The notes beneath the pieces are model-generated. The model was not told the origin of the DNA. It was given only the letters and a program-made list of their open reading frames with translations, and made no database searches. Positions 1 through 5,722 of a stretch of 7,664 nt of DNA are shown piece by piece (the first letter of the stretch is position 1; each line of letters opens with the position of its first letter). The position numbers and the translations under genes were made by a program. The DNA comes from Phycisphaerales bacterium (GTDB lineage Bacteria; Planctomycetota; Phycisphaerae; Sedimentisphaerales; Anaerobacaceae): contig DSDB01000430.1 of the NCBI GenBank assembly GCA_011057845.1, forward strand, positions 1 to 7,664. The letters run 5' to 3'.

Positions 1-155
1 ATCTGTTCGACCCGGACCTCGTCGCCGGGCGAGGCTTCGACGGTGATGGCGCCCATGCGGTGTTCACGGATGGCGGCGTCCAGGTCGGCCGCCGGGGCGA
101 CAGAAATTGACGCAAACAGGACAACAGCGTAAATGACGATGTTCGAGTGGATCAT
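1..155 (-). CDS. N-terminal fragment of an exported protein, probably GH10 xylanase-like
   Basis: The reading frame opens at the ATG at 155-153 and runs off the left edge of the window after 51 codons. The first 23 residues look like a signal peptide: a hydrophobic stretch (IVIYAVVLFASISVA) ends in an A-P-A-A site before D24, so the product should be exported. The mature start reads AAIREHRMGAITVEASPGDE and then VRVEQ. This pattern of I-x-x-HR-x-G, a beta strand, PG and VxVEQ resembles the beta-sandwich segment before the GH10 xylanase catalytic barrel in planctomycete-type enzymes, from memory of that family. No catalytic residue lies within the window, so the family call is tentative and the exported nature is firmer. 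A GAGG sequence about 10 bases upstream can serve as ribosome binding site. The gene follows the hicA remnant by 12 bases and may be read from the same promoter. Confidence 0.55.
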   Translation of the reverse strand, partial: MIHSNIVIYAVVLFASISVAPAADLDAAIREHRMGAITVEASPGDEVRVEQ

Positions 156-167
156 TGGGAGGGTTCC

Positions 168-245
168 TCAGTCAATCTCTTCCCACTGTTCGCGCGAGAC
201 ACCAGCCTGGCGCAGGATGCGGGCATTATGCAGCAGTCTCTTTCT
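168..245 (-). pseudogene. C-terminal remnant of a hicA toxin gene
   Basis: The minus-strand frame ending at the TGA at 170-168 encodes NARILRQAGVSREQWEEID. This matches what I know of the last residues of HicA/YcfA-type mRNA interferases (the 'LRQAGISREEW' ending). It sits where hicA belongs in a hicBA pair, directly after hicB. The frame has no start codon and is blocked by a TGA at 248-246 inside hicB, so no toxin can be made: the dsRNA-binding-like fold and catalytic histidine are gone. An ATG overlapping the hicB stop (226-224) is in another frame and gives an unrelated short peptide. The simplest reading is an internal deletion that fused the hicB end to the last 20 or so hicA codons. 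The call rests on a short match. Confidence 0.5.
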
Positions 246-474
246 TCACTGTCAGCTTGATTCCGGCGATGTCGGGTAGCGACAGGTGCTGGTAGATCCT
301 GAAGAGGACCCAGTCTTCAAGGGTTTGCTGAAGTTCGACCCTGCATTGTTCCAGGGTCGCAGCATTCGCGTAGACACCCTGGCAAGCCGTGATTTGGCCG
401 TAGTAGGAGCTGTCGTCGGGCAGGATTTCGTATTGGGCCTGGCTCATGGCCGCATGGAGATAATCTGTGAGCAT
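226..474 (-). CDS. hicB: HicB-family antitoxin, apparently orphaned
   Basis: This 82-residue protein has the compact HicB antitoxin plan. It contains YEILPDDSSYYGQITACQG near residues 15-33, followed by GVYANAATLEQCRVELQQTL and an EDWVLFRI segment, ending with LPDIAGIKLTV. HicB proteins fold like a degenerate RNase H domain, neutralise the HicA mRNA interferase and usually repress their own promoter. No added DNA-binding domain is visible, and the length is normal for the short form. The start is well supported, with AGGAGG seven bases before the ATG. A plausible promoter lies about 60 bases upstream. The expected hicA downstream survives only as a fragment, so the gene is either a relic, an antidote against a HicA encoded elsewhere, or a regulator. 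The family call is firm; the present role is unknown. Confidence 0.85.
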   Translation of the reverse strand: MLTDYLHAAMSQAQYEILPDDSSYYGQITACQGVYANAATLEQCRVELQQTLEDWVLFRIYQHLSLPDIAGIKLTVKKETAA

Positions 475-531
475 ACAGCAGCCTCCTGTTGTCTTGTGCC
501 GGATTACGGATTACGCCTGGACGGCCAGCAC

Positions 532-560
532 AGTCTATCGGGTGGACAATAGCACGTCAA
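532..560 (-). promoter_or_regulatory. Predicted sigma70-type promoter for hicB
   Basis: On the minus strand TTGACG (560-555) is followed after 17 bases by TAGACT (537-532), matching the consensus boxes at five and four of six positions. Transcription would start near 525, giving a leader of about 50 bases before hicB. A tandem GGATTAC heptamer (plus strand 501-514) lies in that leader. Confidence 0.5.
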
Positions 561-570
561 GACGGGTTGG

Positions 571-607
571 GGCGCCAAAAAAATGGTGGGGCTGGCGGCA
601 AAAAATG
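571..607 (+). repeat. Two A-tract direct repeats upstream of the leu promoter
   Basis: The motif GGCGCC-A7-TG (571-585) recurs as GGCGGC-A6-TG (594-607), offset by 23 bases, about two helical turns. The second copy ends just before the -35 box at 609. Spaced A-tracts upstream of a promoter can bend DNA or act as an UP element. That role is inferred; the repeat itself is seen directly. Confidence 0.45.
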
Positions 608-608
608 C

Positions 609-636
609 TTGCACTGGGCAGACGATCGGGTAGAAT
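609..636 (+). promoter_or_regulatory. Main leu operon promoter
   Basis: TTGCAC (609-614), a 16-base spacer and TAGAAT (631-636) form a good housekeeping-type promoter; the -10 box matches consensus at five of six positions. Transcription should begin near 643-645, only a few bases before the ATG of the leucine-rich leader peptide at 646. It is the best promoter found upstream of leuA and probably drives the whole operon. Confidence 0.6.
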
Positions 637-646
637 ACATATTCTA
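631..646. promoter_or_regulatory. Perfect inverted repeat over the -10 box, possible operator
   Basis: TAGAATA (631-637) and TATTCTA (640-646) are exact inverted copies separated by CA. The left half contains the -10 box and the right half covers the predicted start of transcription and the A of the leader ATG. A dimeric repressor bound here would block the promoter. Part of the symmetry could be chance from the AT-rich -10 region. Confidence 0.35.
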
Positions 647-720
647 TGGGTCATCAGCGTATAATTCGTTGCCCGCACGAGACCTTCCTGGGTCTATTGA
701 CGCTGCTGCTGCGCCGCTAG
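646..720 (+). CDS. leuL: leu operon leader peptide (attenuator-type)
   Basis: This 24-codon reading frame starts MGHQRIIRC and ends FLGLLTLLLRR before TAG. Codons 15, 17, 18, 20, 21 and 22 are leucine, six of eight, including one CTA. The frame stands directly upstream of leuA. Peptides of this kind sense charged leucine tRNA: scarcity stalls the ribosome on the Leu codons and changes folding of the downstream RNA, raising expression of the biosynthetic genes. E. coli leuL is 28 codons with a run of four Leu codons. No Shine-Dalgarno sequence precedes the ATG, and the predicted transcript starts only a few bases before it, so translation would be essentially leaderless. The role is inferred from composition and position; no protein homology is possible at this length. 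Confidence 0.78.
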   Translation: MGHQRIIRCPHETFLGLLTLLLRR

Positions 721-796
721 GCGCGGAACGACTCTCACCCTATCTCTGACCCCTCATTTTTCTTCAAAATCGTGGAAAATGCGCCTCTGGTGGGGC
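680..796 (+). promoter_or_regulatory. leu leader RNA with competing hairpins
   Basis: Several pairings can be read by eye. AGACC (680-684) pairs with GGTCT (691-695) across the first Leu codons. CTGCGCC (709-715) pairs with GGCGCGG (720-726) around the leader stop codon. The 719-724 segment AGGCGC can instead pair perfectly with GCGCCT at 781-786. That segment in turn competes with a local hairpin, GCCTC (783-787) with GGGGC (792-796). CATTTTTC (755-762) also pairs with GGAAAATG (774-781). Such mutually exclusive pairings are what an attenuator needs. However, none is a GC-rich hairpin followed directly by a U-run, so the termination step, if there is one, is not obvious. A translation-linked or Rho-dependent switch is possible. 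Confidence 0.4.
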
Positions 797-801
797 ATAA
801 T
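773..801 (+). promoter_or_regulatory. Possible second promoter close to leuA
   Basis: TGGAAA (773-778), 17 bases and CATAAT (796-801) match consensus boxes at four and five of six positions. A start near 808 would bypass the leucine leader and give leuA a leader of about 32 bases containing its ribosome binding site. The -35 box is weak. Confidence 0.28.
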
Positions 802-839
802 CAGCCGACTACCGGACCGCAACAAATGGAGATACAGTT

Positions 840-2405
840 ATGCCAGGCGAACGCGTATTGATATTCGACACAACGCTGCGAGACGGCGAGCAATCGCCGG
901 GGGCCTCTTTATCCATCACGGAGAAGCTGGAGATCGCCCAGCAACTCAAGGCCCTGGGGGTGGATGTCATCGAGGCGGGATTCCCCGTCTCGTCGCCGGC
1001 GCAGTTCGAGGCGACGCGGCGGGTGGCCGAGGAGGTGCAGGGGCCAACCATCGCGGGGCTCGCACGGGCCAATGAAGGCGATATCGAGGCGGTGGCCCGG
1101 GCGATTGAACCTGCCACGAACAAGCGAATCCACACGTTCATCGCCACCTCGCCGATTCACATGAAGCACAAGCTCAAGAAGGGCCCCGACGAGGTGCTCA
1201 GGATGGCGGTCCGGGCGGTCGCTCTGGCCCGGAGCTTCGTTTCGGACGTGGAGTTCTCGCCGGAGGACGCCTGCCGCAGCGAGATGCCGTTCCTCATAGA
1301 GGTGCTCAATGCGGCCGTCGAGGCCGGCGCCACGACACTCAACATCCCGGACACCGTGGGCTATATCCTGCCTTATGAGTACGGGCAGATCATCGCCCGG
1401 ATCAAGGCCGAGGTCAAAGGCGTGGACAAGTGTGTCATCAGTACGCATTGCCACAACGACCTTGGGATGGCGGTGGCCAATTCGCTGACGGGGGTCCGCA
1501 ACGGGGCCCGCCAGGTGGAGTGCTCCGTGAACGGCCTGGGCGAGCGGGCGGGCAACGCCGCCCTCGAAGAGGTGGTCATGGCGATTCACACGCGGGCGGA
1601 CTTCTTCGGCCACGGCGATGCCAGGATCGTCCTGCCCAACATCCATACGAAGGAGATTCATCGGACCAGCCAGCTTGTCTCGCGGCTGACGGGGTTTGTG
1701 ATCCAGCCCAACAAAGCCATTGTCGGGGCCAATGCCTTTGCGCATGAGTCCGGGGTGCATGTCGATGGAATGCTCAAGTCGCGGCAGACCTATGAGATTA
1801 TGACGCCGGAGACGATCGGCCTGAGCGGTTCGCGGATGGTCTTGGGCCGCCACACCGGACGCCACGGCTTCGCGGATCGGTGCAAGCAGCTTGGTTTCGA
1901 CCTGAAGGCCGGCGAACTGGAGCAGGCCTACAACCGCTTCGTGGAGGTCGCTGACAAAAAGAAAGAGGTGTTCGACGAGGATATCGCCGCGATTATCAAC
2001 GATGAGATTCACGTCGTCGAGAAGGTCTACGAGATGGCGTACCTGCACGTGGCCTGCGGAACGGGAACCCTGCCGACGGCCAGCGTGCGGATGAAGATCG
2101 GCGACGAGACGGTCCAGGCGGCCGCCTGCGGGGATGGTCCGGTGGATGCGGCCTACGAGGCGATCCGCGAGGCCACGGGGCTTTCGCCGAAGGTCGAGAG
2201 TTATTCGATCCGCGCCGTGACCGGCGGCAAGGACGCCCTGGGCGAGGCGACGGTCAGGATTACCGAGAACGGCCGCGTTTTCACCGGCCGCGGCGTCTCG
2301 ACGGACATCATCGAAGCCAGCGCCAAGGCATATGTCGATGCGATAAACCGCATGGTCGCGGCCAGAGAAAAGGGAGCAGGGCCGGAAATAAAGGCGGAAC
2401 TTTAG
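840..2405 (+). CDS. leuA: 2-isopropylmalate synthase
   Basis: LeuA condenses acetyl-CoA with 2-oxoisovalerate to 2-isopropylmalate, the first committed step of leucine synthesis, in the cytoplasm. At 521 residues it has the standard bacterial length. The TIM-barrel begins with IFDTTLRDGEQSPGASL (residues 8-24), with R14 and metal ligand D15. THCHNDLGMAVANS supplies ligands H203 and H205, and VNGLGERAGNAALEE supplies N239. The HESGVHVDGML motif and the GRHTGRHGF linker region follow, and from about residue 390 comes the C-terminal allosteric domain where leucine feedback binds in this family (HVACGTGTLPTASVRM, then SIRAVTGGKDALGEATV). GGAG eight bases before the ATG supports the start. Third codon positions are about 90% G or C in a hand-counted 40-codon stretch, typical of a native gene. 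It heads the operon and follows the leucine-rich leader. Confidence 0.97.
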   Translation: MPGERVLIFDTTLRDGEQSPGASLSITEKLEIAQQLKALGVDVIEAGFPVSSPAQFEATRRVAEEVQGPTIAGLARANEGDIEAVARAIEPATNKRIHTFIATSPIHMKHKLKKGPDEVLRMAVRAVALARSFVSDVEFSPEDACRSEMPFLIEVLNAAVEAGATTLNIPDTVGYILPYEYGQIIARIKAEVKGVDKCVISTHCHNDLGMAVANSLTGVRNGARQVECSVNGLGERAGNAALEEVVMAIHTRADFFGHGDARIVLPNIHTKEIHRTSQLVSRLTGFVIQPNKAIVGANAFAHESGVHVDGMLKSRQTYEIMTPETIGLSGSRMVLGRHTGRHGFADRCKQLGFDLKAGELEQAYNRFVEVADKKKEVFDEDIAAIINDEIHVVEKVYEMAYLHVACGTGTLPTASVRMKIGDETVQAAACGDGPVDAAYEAIREATGLSPKVESYSIRAVTGGKDALGEATVRITENGRVFTGRGVSTDIIEASAKAYVDAINRMVAAREKGAGPEIKAEL

Positions 2406-2446
2406 AAGACATCCAAAACCGAAATGCAAAACGGCAAGGGATTGTT

Positions 2447-5400
2447 ATGGTGCGATGCCAAAAACCTAAAAGAGAAGATGCGTCGCTAGCGACTGTCGCC
2501 GATAGACTGGTCGTTGCGGCAAGAGAGATACTGCAAGAAGCCAAGACAGAAGAAGACCTCAAAATAAAGTTTGAGAGAGTGCTTGGGCCATTGGTCGAAA
2601 ACGCCGGCATCGTCTTTGAGGAGCGTTATGAGCGCGGCAGCGCAGCAGCCAAAACAGTGTTGAAAGGGAAACGACCTGATGCTCTGCATGGCCAGGTAGT
2701 AGTTGAGTATGAAGCGCCTGACTCATTCAAGTCACACACTGCCGTAGAACATGCTTATGGACAGTTGACAGAGTACGTAAGCGCAGAGGCAAAGGCGGCC
2801 AGGAAAGAAGACGTCGCAGGGCCTGTAGGCATCGTTGGCGTCGGCTTTGATGGAAGCAGTGTGTTTTTCGTGCGATGCAGAAATAAGGGTCCAACCGCGA
2901 AAGAAAAAGCCGGCGGGTTCGCGTTTGTGATGGACGGCCCGTATATGTTTGGGCCGGAGAGTGCTTTGACGTTTGTCACATATTTGCGGGCATTGGCACG
3001 TCTCGCCCTCACGGCTGAGAACTTAGCGGACAAATTCGGACCGAAAGCGGGCGTGGCAAGGGAGGCGGTGGGAGCGTTCGCCGATGCGATGGCAAACTGG
3101 CCCACACAACGGGCAAAGGTGTTTTTTCAGGAATGGCAGCGACTGTTCGGGATTGTTTATGGAGAGCAGTTTGGGGGAGGGTCAGACAAAAAGACGGCAG
3201 CATTGGCGGAGACTTATGGCCTGTCGATAGAGAGTGACTTTCAGACGATGTTGTTCTGTGTGCATACATACTTTGCGCTGCTGATGAAGCTGATAGCGGC
3301 AGAGTTGGTTTCAATCAGTGAAGGCACCTTCGGGAGGTCATTCAGCAGTGCATTGGCGCATTCGTCCAAAGAAGATTTATTGAAGCAACTGACGGATGTC
3401 GAGGAAGGCGGGATATACAGCAAGCGAGGGATAAGCAATTTTCTGGAAGGCGACTTCTTCAGGTGGTATCTGGAGGCATTTGATTCACCACGGCTGCTGG
3501 ATGCCATTCGGAGTATCACGAGAGTTCTTTCGGAATTTGAACCGGCGACGGCGACCATTGAGCCGGAGGTAACACACGACCTTTTGAAGAGATTGTATCA
3601 ATATCTTGTACCGGACGCAGTCCGCCATCACCTGGGCGAATATTACACACCGGACTGGCTCGCAGAATTAGTTCTGGATGAAGCGGGATATGGAGGCGAT
3701 ACGAAAAAACGCGTACTTGACCCAGCCTGCGGGTCGGGAACCTTTCTGGTATTGGTAATACAGCGGGCCAGAGAATTCGGAGCGAAGAGAAATGAGCCGG
3801 TAGTGGAAACCACCAGAAGGATTTTGGCAAATGTGTGGGGATTTGACTTAAACCCGCTTGCTGTGCTTGCAGCAAGGACAAATTATCTTTTTGCGATGGG
3901 TAAACTGGCGGACAGACTTGGGGCATTTGAGATTCCGGTGTATCTTGCGGATTCGGTCCTGTGGCCGAAGCGAACGGGGCAAATGATGCTCATCGGCAAT
4001 GGAGCCGTGGAGATTACGACATCGGTGGGGACGTTCTTCGTGCCGAAGATCTGGGTGGAGCAACACGGCTTTCTTATGAAGCGCGCGGCGCCGATTGTCG
4101 AAGAAACGGCTCGGATGAAGTGGGACGTGCCCGAGGCGATGGCGCGATTCAAGAAAGAAGGACTGGTGTATCCGCCCCATGAGAACGTCGTGGCGGACTT
4201 CTACGAGCACATTCTCGAACTTGAAAGAGACGGCAAGAACGGGATATGGGCGAGATTCTTGAAGAACGTGTTCGCTCCAATGACGGCCGAGCGGTTTGAC
4301 TACGTGGTGGGCAATCCGCCGTGGATCCGGTGGGGGTATCTGTCGAGCGAGTACCGGCAGGCCACGATGGAGATGTGGCAGGAGTACGGTCTGTTCTCAT
4401 TGAAAGGGCACGCCGCGAGGCTGGGCGGCGGCGAGAAGGATTTCTCGATGCTCTTCACGTATGCCGCGGCCGACCACTATCTTGCCGGCAGTGGAACCCT
4501 CGGGTTTCTTATTACGCAGGAGGTCTTCAAGTCCAAAGGGGCCGGAGAGGGCTTTCGCAAGTTCCGTCTTGGAGACCGGGAGACGCTCAAGGTCGTCAAG
4601 GCGCACGATCTGGCCTCGGTCCAGCCGTTTGAGAAGGCGGCGAACAAGACGGCCGCGATTATCCTGAAGAAGCGCGGACACACGCAGTATCCCGTGCCCT
4701 ATACGGTCTGGACAAGAAAGAAAGGCATTGGCCGCGTGCCGACCAACTTGAAGCTCAAGGCCGCCAAGAAACTGCTGGACAGACAGGTGCTCTCGGCCAC
4801 GCCGATTGGCAAGATCAACGGCTCATGGCAGACCGTTCGCAAGGGCGACGGCCGTCTGCGGCATATCGAGGGCGAGAATGCGTACAAGGCGCGTAGAGGC
4901 GCCAGCACAGAGCCGTATGGTGTCTTCTGGCTTGATGTCAGAGAGATTCTGTCGACGGGGAATCTGATCGTCCGCAACCTGGTTGAGAAGGGCAAGCGCC
5001 GGATCAGACAGGTCGAGGTGCGGATCGAGCCGGACCTGGTCTACCCGGCGGTTCGAGGAGCCGACATAAAACGCTGGGTGGCCCACCCGGAGATTCACGT
5101 CCTGATGGTCCAGGACCCGCAGCGCAGCGAGCCGTATTCAGAGAAGATGATGAAGGAGAACTGGCCGTATACATTCAACTACCTGACGCAATTCAGGAAG
5201 GTGCTCTTATCGCGCGGGTCGAGAACGGTCAGAGAACTGGCCGAACGGACCGAGTTCTATGCCATGTTTGGGATAGGCCCATATACCGTGGCTCGCTACA
5301 AGGTGGTCTGGAAGCGGATGGCGGGCGATCTGGTGGCGGCCGTGATAGGGCGGCACAAGACGCCATTCGGCTGGAAGATGATTGTGCCGACCGACACGAC

Positions 5401-5704
5401 GTCTCTGTTTGCGACGGATCGGCAAGATGAGGCGCACTACCTCTGCGCGATTCTGAATTCATCGCCCGTGCGGGATTTCGTCAAATCGTACTCCTCCGCG
5501 GGCCGGGGGTTCGGCGCGCCCTCTGTGATGGAGCACGTGGGGATACCGACGTTTGACGGCAAGAACAAGAATCACGGACGGCTGAGCGAACTGTCCCGGG
5601 AGTTGCACCGGTTGCGTGCGGACGACAAAGAAGTGGAGACAGGCAAGATGGAAAAGGCGGTGGATGATGCTGTGTGGGCGTTGTTTGAAGGCAGGAACAG
5701 GTAG
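2447..5704 (+). CDS. Single-chain restriction-modification protein with N6-adenine methyltransferase (type IIG / Eco57I-like)
   Basis: This 1085-residue protein combines a possible nuclease with an adenine-N6 DNA methyltransferase, the plan of type IIG restriction enzymes. The N-terminal 130 residues hold a PD-(D/E)xK-like patch: D78 in RPDALHG, then VVVEYEAP with E87 and E89, where the usual lysine is missing. A helical connector leads to GEYYTPDWLAEL (397-408), SAM-binding motif I VLDPACGSGTFL (423-434), motif II VWGFDLNP with D467, and catalytic motif IV NPPW at 623-626. A stretch of nearly 200 residues separates motifs I and IV. The C-terminal part (about 750-1085), with YPAVRGADIKRW and AILNSSPV, looks like a target-recognition region. 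AAGGGA before the ATG supports the start. It lies 41 bases after leuA and 18 before leuC, in the operon's direction. Codon use differs from leuA and changes sharply near residue 515. Solo methyltransferase activity remains possible. Related to, but not, BREX PglX. Confidence 0.85.
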   Translation: MVRCQKPKREDASLATVADRLVVAAREILQEAKTEEDLKIKFERVLGPLVENAGIVFEERYERGSAAAKTVLKGKRPDALHGQVVVEYEAPDSFKSHTAVEHAYGQLTEYVSAEAKAARKEDVAGPVGIVGVGFDGSSVFFVRCRNKGPTAKEKAGGFAFVMDGPYMFGPESALTFVTYLRALARLALTAENLADKFGPKAGVAREAVGAFADAMANWPTQRAKVFFQEWQRLFGIVYGEQFGGGSDKKTAALAETYGLSIESDFQTMLFCVHTYFALLMKLIAAELVSISEGTFGRSFSSALAHSSKEDLLKQLTDVEEGGIYSKRGISNFLEGDFFRWYLEAFDSPRLLDAIRSITRVLSEFEPATATIEPEVTHDLLKRLYQYLVPDAVRHHLGEYYTPDWLAELVLDEAGYGGDTKKRVLDPACGSGTFLVLVIQRAREFGAKRNEPVVETTRRILANVWGFDLNPLAVLAARTNYLFAMGKLADRLGAFEIPVYLADSVLWPKRTGQMMLIGNGAVEITTSVGTFFVPKIWVEQHGFLMKRAAPIVEETARMKWDVPEAMARFKKEGLVYPPHENVVADFYEHILELERDGKNGIWARFLKNVFAPMTAERFDYVVGNPPWIRWGYLSSEYRQATMEMWQEYGLFSLKGHAARLGGGEKDFSMLFTYAAADHYLAGSGTLGFLITQEVFKSKGAGEGFRKFRLGDRETLKVVKAHDLASVQPFEKAANKTAAIILKKRGHTQYPVPYTVWTRKKGIGRVPTNLKLKAAKKLLDRQVLSATPIGKINGSWQTVRKGDGRLRHIEGENAYKARRGASTEPYGVFWLDVREILSTGNLIVRNLVEKGKRRIRQVEVRIEPDLVYPAVRGADIKRWVAHPEIHVLMVQDPQRSEPYSEKMMKENWPYTFNYLTQFRKVLLSRGSRTVRELAERTEFYAMFGIGPYTVARYKVVWKRMAGDLVAAVIGRHKTPFGWKMIVPTDTTSLFATDRQDEAHYLCAILNSSPVRDFVKSYSSAGRGFGAPSVMEHVGIPTFDGKNKNHGRLSELSRELHRLRADDKEVETGKMEKAVDDAVWALFEGRNR

Positions 5705-5722
5705 GAAAGAACAGGGCCGATT

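Noticed and set aside
660..665. A perfect TATAAT
   Set aside because: No acceptable -35 box lies 16-18 bases upstream, and it falls inside the leader peptide frame. The 609-636 promoter explains the leader better.
467..749. Two overlapping plus-strand frames (65 and 86 codons) across the leu leader region
   Set aside because: Neither has a convincing ribosome site or recognisable sequence, and both cross the promoter and the better-supported leader peptide in another frame.
755..781. T-run and hairpin as an intrinsic terminator
   Set aside because: The T-run is part of the stem itself, the stem is AT-rich and no U-tract follows, so it does not have terminator form.
909..2429. A 506-codon open frame on the minus strand across leuA
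   Set aside because: It mirrors leuA, a certain gene with all its motifs. Its protein is rich in R, G, H, L and D with no family look, as expected from the reverse frame of a GC-rich gene.
2447..5704. BREX PglX as the identity of the methyltransferase
   Set aside because: No other BREX gene (pglZ, brxC, brxL and so on) is present, and the N-terminal nuclease-like patch fits a single-chain type IIG protein better.
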